From contig JASDFA010000002.1 in NCBI GenBank assembly GCA_035772735.1, positions 40,940,501 through 41,004,500 on the forward strand: a stretch of 64,000 nt of DNA. Direction: 5' to 3'. The notes under the pieces were generated by a model, which did no database searches, was not told the origin of the DNA, and saw nothing but the letters and a program-made list of their open reading frames with translations. The first letter of the stretch is position 1. Each line of letters begins with the position of its first letter. Shown here piece after piece: positions 35,519 through 46,997 of this stretch. This DNA comes from Datura wrightii (taxonomy: Eukaryota > Streptophyta > Magnoliopsida > Solanales > Solanaceae). Position numbers and translations under genes: made by a program.

Positions 35519-37251
35519 TGTAATACCCCGAAAGTGCGTACGAATAGACCTGGGAGGTTAAAAGTTGAAAACTGCAGAAATTGAGAAAAATTTGCACAGG
35601 ACGGGCCAAGGAACGACTCGTGGTACCAAACCATGAGTCGTTGTATGGAGTCGTCTGTTAGGGGAGTGTTGGTGGCAGTGGAGGCAACGAGTGGTATGAC
35701 GACCCTTTGTGAAATACAGTGGGTCGTCCTTTGCAGTCGGTGAAACATGGATTTCCGCAGGTGGGATACAACGGGTCTACCAATGACTAGTTGTGAGATG
35801 TAAGGACCCGTTGTCATCGATCGTGGTTGGGTGGCAAGGAATTCCAGTGTATATGATGGATCAAGACCACGACTCATTGGAAGGAACCACGAGTCATGGT
35901 GAGAACCGTGGTAAGCAGGTTCAGATTTTTTGATGAGCAAACAACGGACGGTGTAATAGATCATGGTTTCAGAGGACGAGTCATCCTGTCCGCCCGTTAG
36001 TTAGTTCCAGAAGAAAGCCACAGCAGTGCAAACCACGAGCAACAGAACGGGTCTTCGTTAGCTCTAACGACCCGTTAATTCCGTCCGTAAGTTCAACCCA
36101 GCCAATTTTCAGGCCAGATTCATTAAGGGAATTCTTGACTTTTCCACGCTAAGAAACCCTAAACAACGTCGTTTTAGCTTGTGAATGGTGGAATTTAGGG
36201 GGATAATTTATTCTAAGTCCCCATTCATGCATGCAAGATCATAGAGAGGTAACCTAAGGTGATTCATGGCTCTTCTCTTCAATTCTTCCAATTTTATTCT
36301 TGGGATTTTAAGGAGAGTTATAATTTGATAATCCTAGATATGTAAGGCTATCAATGGTGGTTTCTTCCACACCCATGTCCCTACTCTACGATTTTACTTA
36401 AAATTTATCAAAAACTCATGGGGTTTTGTAATTTGATTTATAGAAAAATCTAATGATTTGATCATGGGTTCTGTGATTTTGAAATCTTATCATAATCTAG
36501 GGATTTTGATCATCTTTTGAGATTTAAACTGATTATAATATTGTTGATTTCGATTTCTAAGAAAATAAGCTTAATTATGCATGCCACATGATGAATCAAT
36601 TTATGATCTATTTTTCCATTGATATTCTTGGCAAGCCCAACATGAATTATGATTTAAATTATGAATTTATTATGTTATCCATTATGATGTTATGAAAATC
36701 AAGCTATATGCATGGTCTTCAAGTATGTATGAATCTTGTGAATCTTGAATTATGTTTTTGGCTGACTCACGGGCCTCATGTCATGGATAGTTCACGTATG
36801 TTCAAGCATGTTTATGATTATCATGATTTAACTAGCCCATGAACTCATGTATGTATTATTATGAGCACTATATATGTTTTGGAAGTAGTACCGAGCACCG
36901 AGTAGGTTTGGGGCTCAGGTTAAGCCCTGGATCTCATGAATTTTATACATGTTTTAAATGTCCATTTTACTTACCTCGCATACTCAGTATATTTCACGTA
37001 CTGACCGTATACTTTATATAATGTATCTTTTCATGATACAAGTCCCAGTTCATAGACTCATCCTCACTCGTAGATAGTTCTAGATTTTCTCTTAGGGCAC
37101 TTAGTGAGTACTCATGTTGGCTGTATGTCCATACTCTATGTTGTTATTTCAGTTTCTGGATGTTGGGTTAGTTGGGGAGTTATCCCATAACCCGTCCTTC
37201 ATGATTAGAGTCTTATCAAACTACAAATTGTTTTCAGTCATATTGTATAAT
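35519..37251 (+). mobile_element. Solo LTR D1, left segment
   Basis: It starts TGTAATACCCCG and is flanked by GTGTG at 35514-35518 and at 56740-56744, where the right segment (56573-56739) ends. The U3 has palindromes such as AACGACTCGTGGT and ACCATGAGTCGTT (about 35612-35643) and further GACCCGTT words to about 36080. D2 is inserted near its sense 3' end. Confidence 0.85.
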
Positions 37252-39392
37252 CGTAATACCCCGGAAAGGCCTTAGAATAGACACGGGAGTTGAATTTGGA
37301 AGTGCAGAAAACTGGCAAAATATCACAGGACGGACCATGGAACTACTCGTGGTATCAAACCATGAGTCGTTGTATACTGTCATTGGTTAGGGGAATGTCG
37401 GTGGCAGTGGAGATAACGAGTGGTATGACGAACCGTTATGAGATACAACGGGCTGTCATTTTTAGTCGTGGTTAGGATCAGGCTGGGTGGCAGTGTGAAC
37501 CACGGGAGACAGGATGACTCGTTGTGGGAAACAATGAGCTGTCATTAGCTATCGTGGGGAGGAGTTAGGATCTTCAGGAGGCCTTCAATGGGTTGAGACC
37601 ACGATTCATTGGAAGTTACCATGGGTCGTGGTGAGGCTCGTGGTAAGTGGGATCAGATTTTATAATGAGCAAACAACGAACGGTGCAATGGATCATGGTT
37701 TCGTAGGACGAGTCATCCTGTCCATCCGTTGGTTAAGTTTCGACAGAAGGCATTTAGAAGTCCATACAACGAGAGACAGGACAGGCTGTGGGTGATTTCC
37801 ATGACCTGTTGGTACCAGCCATGGGTTCCATCTGGCCAATTTTTCAGGACAGGTTCATTAAGGGTATTTTCCATTTTTTCAAGATATAAGGCCCTAAAAT
37901 ACGTCATTTTGTGTATTTTCTAATTGTGATAAGATGGGTTAAATCCCTAATGTATGCCCATTCCCATGCAACAACTTTTAGAGAGGTTTTAGGGAGATTC
38001 AAGGACTTCTTCTCCAAGTTTCCATCAATTTCTTTGTGGGTATTCAAAGAACATTGAAATTAGTCCCTTTCATGGTATGTAAGGTCCTCAATGGGTGAAT
38101 TCTTCCACACACATGCTCCTACTCTATAATTTTACTTAAAATTTATCAAAACAGTCATGGGATTTTGTATTTGACTTATATAAAATCTAATAATTTAATT
38201 ATAGGTTTTGGTGATTTTGAAATATTATCATAAGATATGGATTTTGATCATCCTTTGAGATTTAAATTGATTATAATATTATTGATTTGATTTCAAAGCA
38301 ATTAAGCTCAATTATACATGCCCCATGATGAATCGATTTATGATCTATTATCCCATCGATGTCTTTACAAGCCCATCATGAACTATGTTTTAAATTATGA
38401 ATTCATTATGTTACCCATTATGATTTTATGAAATTCAAGCTATATGTATGATCAACGCGTATGTATGAATCTTATTAATCATGAATTATGTGTTTGGCCG
38501 ACTCACGAGCCTCATGTCATGGCTAGTTCACATATATATAAGTATATTTATGATTATCATGATTTAACTAGCCCATGAATTTATGCATGTTGTACTATAA
38601 GCACTATATATGTTTTGGGAGTAGTATTGAACACCGAGTAGGTTCGGGGCTCAGTTTAAGCCCCGATCTAATGAACTACGTGCCACCATAGGTATGTTGA
38701 GAGCCCTTTCATTACTGCCCCTGGCCCAAATGGCCCTTTTCATGGTGATATCACACTTTCATGGTCCAACCCTTGGGAAGGTACGGACACCCTCCCGACT
38801 AGGGTTATATGTAAGGCTTCATGTGTGCTCATGTGAGGTATGTCGGTTAAATGATTCTCCCATTGTTCCTCATGATTTATGCATGTTATGATTATGTATA
38901 TTGACTCACGTTATGTTAATTAAAGCTCTTCTATTATGACTATGACTATGTTATGCTACGAACATATTCAAAACCTTAAGTCGTATGATATGTTATGATG
39001 ATTTACAATACGAGCATGTTGTCCTACTCTTATGATTACTTATGGATTATTATACATGTTTTAAATTTTCATTTTACTTACCTTGCATACTCAGTACATT
39101 ACACACACTGACCGCATACTTTCTGTGTTGTATCATTTCATGATACAGGTCCCAGTTCTCAGGCTCATCCTCACCCGTAGCTAGTTTAGCTTTTCTCTCA
39201 GCATTCTTGGTGAGTCCTCATGTTCTGAGGGCTGCATGTTCACACTCTATGTTATTTCTTTCAGTTTGTAGATATTGGATTAGTTGGGGAGTTGTCCCAT
39301 TAATCCACCTTTCATGTTTAGAGGCTTATCAGACTAAAAGTTGTACTATACCGTATTGTATAAGTATCATATTGTTCTTCCCCTTATGTTAT
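37252..39392 (+). mobile_element. D2 5' LTR, first part
   Basis: It starts CGTAATACCCCGG (TG to CG at the first base). Cassette words (ACGACTCGTGGTATC region, GACGAACCGTT, GACCACGATTCATTGG) lie at about 37320-37830. It breaks off at GTTAT (39388-39392), the target duplicated by B'. Confidence 0.85.
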
Positions 39393-39631
39393 TGTCACCC
39401 CTGCCTTGGGAGGCATGAATGGCACCTGGTGCCCTACTAGGACCTGGACTGCTGGACTAACTGAGCCTAAGCACTTCTGGTGCCAGGCTGGCTCTAATTC
39501 TTGATTCATGGAAACAACGGGCTATATAACGACTGTAAATATAGCCTCCGGCCGATTAGGCCTATAGCCACCTGTAGGAATATAACAGCCAACCAGAACA
39601 ACTGAGCATAAGGGAACCTATGCGGGCCGAT
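39393..39631 (-). mobile_element. Solo LTR B' (B family), left segment
   Basis: The reverse-strand end TGTCACCCCTGCC corresponds to the sense 3' end of the B LTR (GGCACCAGGTGCC nearby). The left duplication is GTTAT (39388-39392). It breaks off at the insertion site of F. Confidence 0.85.
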
Positions 39632-41049
39632 TGATCTTGGGCATAATTGCATGCCCAAGTGATACTTTATAACTCAATTTAGTCTTGTTTATCTACTTAT
39701 TTATATACATTTTCATGTGATTTTATGTAAATGTGAATATATACTAACCAACATGATTAGTCCTTATTTTTGAAGGTCAATAATGCATTTGAGGAACTAA
39801 TTCATGATTTGGTGAAGTGGAGGAATGGAATCAAGAGCAAAATGTGAAAGTCAACAAGAAAACACGCAATAACTGGTACCCTGCGCGATAGGGTCCGTGG
39901 CACGCTACCAACGCGGCAACACTTGGCCAAAAATTGTATTTTTTGGCACATCCCAGTGAGGGTACGCAATGCCTCCATGTCACGGAGGTCAATTAGGGCG
40001 TTTAGCTCCGTGACACGGAGCTGTTCCACCACAGGCCAAATTTTGCATTTTTTTCAGCATAGTATAAATTGAACCCTTAGTTTCTAAAATTATTTAACAC
40101 GCGTTTTTCTGGAAAAATCGAAGGAGGCGCGAACGAGACTTGAAGAACTCCTGTTGGGTTCATCTTTTATTGGTTTATTTTCATCTATTCTAGTAAGTAT
40201 ATTACTCTAAACATGTTTTTGAGTATTTGTACAAACATGAGTGGCTAGAACCCTCCATCTAGGGTTGAGGCTATGTAAGATGATTCTAATTGCATGAATT
40301 CGTTTTGGGTTGAGTTGTTAATTGTTGTTTTGTCTTACAATTTTCATTATTGTTGTTTTTATGCTTGATCACTATGAAAAAAGTGGGTTACACCTAGGTA
40401 AAAGCTTTAGAAAGTAAACCTAGGCAAGAACATAAGATTGTAGGAAGCAAGTTCTTATCTTTTGATAGGATTCGCGGTTAGGATAGGAAGATACCTAATT
40501 TGCCTTGCTTGGTTTATAAAACGGGAATATAGCGAGAAACCAACTTAGATTTTTCACTCCACCACCCCTAGAAGTAGTTGTGAAGCTATGTTTGGCTAAA
40601 TGGTTGGAGGAACGGAAGTCCCTAATCAAGAGCATAAACCACGTAAACCACATCCACGTAGTTGAATTGCCTACGAACTAGGTTGTCACATCCCCGCTCA
40701 ACGATGTAGTTGTGAGGCTAGTTTGTTGTGTTTAGAGGCTCGAAATACCATGAACATGCATTTCTAACTATGTGAGACAACAATTGATAATTTCATACTT
40801 AACCCATTACGAATTGTAGCATTGCATGATTATCTGGCCTTTACTCTAGTTTTGTTTTGTATTGCTTCAAGATTATTTCGTGTCACCACTAAGATTTAAT
40901 TATAATTTATTGAAAACTTCTAAAACCGACTTCTTAACTAACACTTGAACTTTATAATTTGCTGAAGCAGTCCCTGTGGGTTCTACATTTCGGCTCTTAA
41001 AAAGGGCCACTATATTACTTCTACGACCCGTACATTTGCGGGCTCACCA
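39632..41049 (+). mobile_element. 5' LTR of element F
   Basis: It starts TGATCTTGGGCATAATTG and ends GGGCTCACCA. A 9-bp terminal palindrome is present (CTTGGGCAT and ATGCCCAAG around AATTGC). The GC-rich U3 cassette lies at 39881-40023 (GGGTCCGTGGCACG, TGTCACGGAGG, CTCCGTGACACGG), and TATAAATT at about 40063. Confidence 0.92.
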
Positions 41050-41055
41050 AGTTTT

Positions 41056-41073
41056 TGGCGCCGTTGCCGGGGA
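41056..41073 (+). other. Primer binding site (tRNA-Asp), element F
   Basis: TGGCGCCGTTGCCGGGGA is complementary to the 3' end of plant tRNA-Asp(GUC), the classic Athila-type primer site. It lies six bases after the LTR. Confidence 0.92.
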
Positions 41074-41159
41074 CGCGGAGAAGTTTTGATAATTTATATG
41101 TTTTTGTGTGATTTTTAAATTTCCTTAAGTGTTGAGAAACTTGGTCTTAGTCTGATAAT

Positions 41160-43634
41160 TTGCAGGTGACAGGTTGTCCTGCCGAGCTGGCTAAAAATAG
41201 AGAGCTTGTGGAACCGTTGCTTGATCCTGAACTTCAAATCCATTTGCGAAGGAGAGTAGCTCTAGAGCAAAAGATGAATAGGATTCAAGAAAAGGTACAA
41301 CAACAACCACCCGCGGGGCAAGCACAATTGTCATCGGAAGCAATGGCAGCTAGACCAGTTCGCGAAGTGGCAATCCCACAAGCGACTAATGTGAACTCTA
41401 ATATTCGGAAACCGGAGCCTGGAGGGAACTTTGAGCTTAAACAGAACATGGTGCAGCTGTTACATTCTAGTGGTCAATTCACTAGTATGGCACATGAGGA
41501 CCCACAACAGCACTTACAGAACTTTCTTGAGATTAATGACACGTTTGTCCCCACTGGCGTGTCCACAGATTATGTCCAACTAACCCTCTTCCTATTTTCA
41601 TTGTTGGGAGAGGCAAAAAAGTGGTTGAAAGCTGAGCCACCGAACTCCACAACTTCGTGGAATGACTTGGCTAAGAAGTTCCTTATCAGATTCTTTCCTT
41701 CAGGAAAAACTGCAAAGTTGAGAAGTGAAATACTGAGTTCCAAGCAGAAGCCTGATGAGAATTTATATTTGGCTTGGGAAAGATTCAAGTCATTATTGAG
41801 AGACTGTCCCCATCCCCAGCAATCAAATGAAGTGCTTGCTCACACCTTTGTAGAAAGTCTAGACCCACACACGAAAATATTACTAGACTCTACATCGGGT
41901 GGGCAAGCCTTGGAGAAGACGTATGATGAGTTGTACACTTTGTTGAACAGAATTGCTCAAGGAAATCTAGAGTGGCACAGCAAGTCATCGAGAGGGGCAG
42001 GAAAGAGATTAGGGTTGATAGAGGTAGATGGAAGGAATGCCTTGGCAGCATAGTTAGCTTCGTTCCAGCATTAGATGATGACTCAGTTCAATAAACTGAG
42101 TATGAACCAACAACAGGGCCAGGTTAATGCAGTTCAGCAAGCTCCAAGTAGGTGTGAAATTTGTGGTAATAATGGGCACAATGTAGAATATTGTGGAGCC
42201 AATTTGGAATCAGTCAATTTTGTTGGGAATGTGCAGCGGAACAATAAGAATGTTGGACATAACTACAACAGAAATTGGAAGGGCCACCCGAATTTTTCTT
42301 GGGGTGGAAACCAAAAGCAGAGTTATCAACAACCTCAACAACAACAATATCAACAGAATAGGAAGAATGATGGTCAAGTGAGCAGTAGCATTGAGGAAAC
42401 ATTTAAGAAAATCATGGAGACCCAGACTCGGTTAGCGGAAAATCAGGCGAGGATGGCAACAACCTTAAAGAATCAACAAATGGCCACTCGCAATCTTGAA
42501 AAACAAGTGGGTCAGATAGCAACTACTCAAAACATGAGATCGTAGGGGGGATTACCAAGAGACATGGATCCTAATCCCCAGAAGGTCAATGCCATTAGTC
42601 TGAGAAGCGACAAGCAATTAGCTGATGCAGTGCCAAAAGAGCTGAGAAAGGAGGTGCAGCCGGAGTTGGTTAGACCAGGACCATCAACCAACACGGGAGA
42701 TAATCAGAGTGCTGGGAAACAAAATGCACAATCTTCATTGCAGCCAGCACAAAGACCACCACCACCATTCCCTCAGACATTCAGAAAGAGCAAGGAGGAG
42801 GAATGCTTCAAAAGGTTCTTTGAGAGTTTCAAAGAACTTCACATAAATTTTCCTCTTATTGATGTCTTGTAGGGAATGCCCAAGTATACTAAATACTTGA
42901 AAGACATGATGGCAAACAAAGTCAGATTGGTGGATGTTCAGACGGTAGCACTGACTGAGGAGTGCAGTCACAGGGTACTGAGCAAGATTCCGAAGAAGCT
43001 CAAAGACCCAGGGAGTTTTACCCTCCCCATACAAATTGGTAAAGTTGAGGTGCTACGAGCTTTGTGTGATTTAGGGGCAGCAGTTAACCTAATGCCCCTG
43101 TCTTTATTTAACACCCTGGGGTTGGGAAAACCGAGGCAAACAAGGTTAATGCTGCAGCTGGCAGATAAGTCGCGAGTGACACCTGAGGGAATAATAGAGG
43201 ACCTTCTCATCAAAGTAGGTAAGTTTATTATACCTGCTGATTGTATTATCTTAGATTTTGACCAGGTACCCTTAATCTTGGGACGGCCATTCTTGGCCAC
43301 CAGAGGAGCGGTGATTGATTTGAGAGCAGGGTCCCTGAAAATGAGGGTCGACGATGAAGAAGAACTCTTCTTAGTATACCAAGAAATGAAACCATCCACA
43401 CACTACAGAAACCTTTGTCAGGTTAGTGTGTTGTCAGAGGATGAGTGTACGGTGGAGGATTCCACAGGTGCATGGCCAAAGGTAATGAAAAGTGTTCAGC
43501 TCGAGTCTGATAAAGGGCTTCAAATTGTGAAGAAGTTGGAGGAAGAGAGGAATAGAGTGGAGGTTTTTCCCTCTAAAAATCAAAAGAAAAGGAGATGGTT
43601 CTCGAACGGGAACCCAGGTATGAGGATGTCCTGA
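41160..43634 (+). pseudogene. gag-pro: Element F gag-protease polyprotein with four in-frame TAG stops
   Basis: A single frame (start codon uncertain; first ATG 41160) reaches the stop at 43632-43634 and is broken only by TAG at 42051, 42072, 42543 and 42870. Gag core motifs: LFLFSLLGEAKKWLKAEPP (about 41587), FLIRFFPSGKTAKL (about 41682), AWERFKSLLRDCP (about 41773), GGQALEKTYDELYTLLNRI (about 41898). Zinc knuckle CEICGNNGHNVEYC begins at 42153, followed by a Gln/Asn-rich linker. The protease shows CDLGAAVNLMP (about 43065) and LILGRPFLATRGAVIDL (about 43270). Comparison with A shows Gln codons at the positions of three of the stops. No RT follows. Products would supply particle protein and protease only. 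Confidence 0.92.
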
Positions 43635-45578
43635 AAAGGACAGTCCACGTCATGCCGCGACGAAAAATTAGGCGCTTCTTGGGAGGCAACCAAAGGGTAC
43701 CCCAGGTACAATTTTTTTTTTAATTTTGGTTTGTGTTGATTTTGTTATTTTCATTGTTTTTGTGCTTTTGGTGGAAAGTTAAGCACAGATGGAAGGGAAG
43801 TCTGAGTACCCGAGAAGGAGGAAGCTAAAAAGCATGGAATAGAAGAAGTGTGGGGTCAAACACCCACCTATGAAAACTTGAAGAAAAGCATGCTGTTAGC
43901 TAGGCATAGAGGTTCAGGGAGTATTTCTCATCCTTTTAATTTTAATTTGATGCTATGAGGACAAAGCAAGATTTAAGTGTGGGGTGAGGGAAATATATAA
44001 ATTTTGTGCTTAATGATTTTTTGGGGAATGTAGTGCTTGATACATATCGGAATGAATTTTGAGTTGAGCATGACTTCACTACCCGTTGGTTTTTCTTTTC
44101 GGTTCTTTTTCGAGGGGGGGGCTTTGAACCGAAGAATAAAATTTTTTTCTTTGTCCATATATAATGCCTTTAGTCATAGTTAGGGACTGTTTCCAATGAT
44201 GGATGGATGACGACTGTCTTGAGGAAAAATTAGTCAATAGGTTTTGGTTTTTGAACCCGTAGCTAATTGATGGCTTGATATTCTTGTTATGTGCTATAAA
44301 TGATTGTAAGATTCAAGTATGTTAGTGTTGAAGAATGCAAGTGGTATACCTATGTTTGAGACACCTAGGCTCTTGAATTTGACTCGATATGATTGAAGCT
44401 TAATGTTTTAATTCTTATGATTAGCTGAGTTAAAAAAAATCTGCTGAGTATGTCCTGAATTGAGCATGTGCTATGAGTGTGAGGTTTTTGATTATTCTGT
44501 GCTATTGTGGAGTGTCTAGAACTTGCCTGGTGTGTTTATAAAACAAAATGAAGGATGTAGAGTGTAGGAAATGATTTAGGCATTTCTTTGAATGAGCCAA
44601 ATATTTAATCCTTGCCTTACCTACCTTGAATATTGAATTCTAGTTAGCCTCATTGAGCCTTAAGCCTATTCTTTGATAGCAACAACATAAGCTTAATCCT
44701 TTTTGTTTCATTAGCCTTGAATTTGATCCAAAACTCCTAAGCGCTTAAGTGAAAAAATTCCAAAGAGTGAAGGAGTGAGAAGCGTGAAAAAGAAGGAAAT
44801 GTTGAAGTTGTGAAAGTTGAGAAAAGACAAAGGTGCACTTGTGTAAAAATGGTTGATTATTAATAGGGAGTAAGAAAATAAATGAATGAAAAAAAATTGC
44901 GTAAGTACTCCTTACTACTAAGCTGAGTGTGCTTAAAGAAATGGGAACAATAAGAGAAAATTCAAGATTGAAAAGAATGAGGAGGAAGTAAGAAAAGAGA
45001 TGTCCTTAATGAATGTTGGATGTATTAAAAGCGCTTGGGGAAGATAGTCACTATTACTTGCAAGAAAAGTACCTACCCTTCCCTTAGCTTACATTACAAC
45101 CCATTAAGTCCTACTTGATCTTACGTTCATACATCCTTAAATTAGTGGAGTAAAACAGTAAGGGAAAGCTTATGGGTCATTACATGATGCATGTGAATTC
45201 TTTGTGAGAGTGAGCTTAATTCTATTCATTTACCCATACATGTTGTGATTTAAAAATTTGCGTGTGAAAATGGGTAACTCTCTTGTTGTGAGGGCACATG
45301 TTTAATGAAGGATATAATTCATGTTGGATTTCTTGATCAGTTGATTTGCATGAGTTTGCTAAGATTAAGAGTCAATTCTTGAGGTTAGGAAGTCTTAACA
45401 TAGTTTTACTTAATTTTAAGAAATAAAACTTGCATGCTCTATTTGTAACTTGCTATCTTAAATAGTCATTATAGTCGTAGCTTGAATTGTCTTGCTAAAT
45501 TAGCTGTGTGTGAGTCTTCATGTGCATGGGATGTAAAAAGTTTGTTCGAGGACGAACAAGACTTTAACTGTAGGGTTG
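43635..45578 (+). other. Noncoding 3' region of element F (hairpins, internal and terminal primer-like tracts)
   Basis: GGCGCTTCTTGGGAGGCAAC starts at 43671; CTTGGG and CCAAAG form an imperfect hairpin around AGGCAA. An internal purine tract, GATTTAAGTGTGGGGTGAGG, is at 43970. From 44095 the text parallels element A from 4975 on, but A's second ORF has no counterpart. At the end, arms TTGTTCG (45542-45548) and CGAACAA (45553-45559) enclose AGGA, then a decayed tract CTTTAACTGTAGGGT touches the 3' LTR. No sustained ORF. Confidence 0.65.
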
Positions 45579-46997
45579 TGATCTTGGGCATAATTGCATG
45601 CCCAAGTGCTACTTTATAACTCAATTTAGTCTTGTTTATCTACTTATTTGTATACATTTTCATGTGATTTTATGTAAATGTGAATATATACTAACCAACA
45701 TGATTAGTCCTTATTTTTGAAGGTTAATAATGCATTTGAGGAACTAATTCATGATTTGGTGAAGTGGAGGAATTGAATCAAGAGCAAAATGTGAAAGTCA
45801 ACAAGAAAACATGCAATAACTGGTACCCTGCGTGATAGGGGCCATGGCACGCTGCCAACGCGGCAGCACTTGGCCAAAAATTGCATTTTCTGGCACATTC
45901 CAGTGAGGGTACGCGATGCCTCCATGTCACGTAGGTCAATTAGGGCGTTCAACTCCATGACACGGAGCTGTTCCACCACAGGCCAAATTTTGCATTTTTT
46001 TCAGCATAGTATAAATTGAACCCTTAGCTTCTAAAATCATTTAACATGCGATTTTCTGGAAAAAACCAAAGGAGGCGCGAAGGAGACTAGAAGAACTCCT
46101 ATTGGGTTCATCTTTTCTTGGTTTCTTTTAATCTATTCTAGTAAGTATATTACTCTAAACATGTTTTTGAGTATTTGTACAAACATGAGTGGCTAGAACC
46201 CTCCATCTAGGGTTGAGGCTATGTAAGATGATTGTAATTGCATGAATTTATTTTGGGTTGAGTTGTTAATTGTTGTTTTGTCTTACATCTTCATTATTGT
46301 TGTTTTTATGCTTGATCACCATGAAAACAAGTGGGTTAAACCTAGGTAAAAGCTTGATAAAGTAAACCTAGGCAAGAACATAAGATTGTAGGAAGCAAGT
46401 TCTTATCTTTTGATAGGATTCGCGGTTAGAATAGGAATATACCTAATTTGTCTTGCTTGGTTTTTAAAACGCGAAGATAGCAAGAAACCAACTTAGATTT
46501 GTCACTCCACCGCTCTTAGAAGTAGTTGTGAAGCTAAGTTTGGTTAAATAGTTGGAGGTACGGAAGTCCCTAATCAAGAGCATAAACCTCGTAAACCACA
46601 TCCACATAGTTGAATTGCCTACGAACTAGGTTGTCACACCCCCGCTCAACGATGTAGTTGTGAGGCTAGTTTGTCATTTTTAGAGGCTCGAAATACCATG
46701 AACATGCATTTCTAACTATGTGAGACAAAAATTGATAATTTCATACTTAACCCATTACGAATTGTAGCATTGCATGATTATCCGGCCTTAATTCTAGTTT
46801 TGTTTTATATTGCTTCTAGATTATTTTGTGTCACCACTAAGATTTAATTATAATTTATCGAAAACTTCTAAAACCGACTTCTTAACTAACACTTGAACTT
46901 TATAATTTGCTGAACCAGTCCCTGTGGGTTCGACATTCCGGCTCTTAAAAAGGGCCACTATATTACTTGTACGACCCGTACACTTGAGGGCTCACCA
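45579..46997 (+). mobile_element. 3' LTR of element F
   Basis: It is colinear with 39632-41049. Cassette at 45829-45970, TATAAATT at about 46010. It ends GGGCTCACCA before CCCAC. Confidence 0.92.

Larger units (their letters stand above)
39632..46997 (+). mobile_element. Element F: complete Athila-type element with gag-pro only
   Basis: Paired LTRs 39632-41049 and 45579-46997 are about 1418 bp each. The tRNA-Asp primer site, gag-protease and a noncoding tail lie between them. No pol is present. The target duplication is CCGAT (39627-39631) and CCCAC (46998-47002), each one change from CCGAC. CCGAC is the sequence at this place in the intact B LTR copies (read on the other strand). LTRs differ at only three sites in the first 165 bp, so F is the youngest layer of this nest. 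Confidence 0.93.

Noticed and set aside
35443..35964. 173-residue minus-strand ORF taken as one protein
   Set aside because: Only the last about 24 codons are RNase H; the rest lies inside LTR D1, so the ORF is an accidental fusion across the insertion junction.
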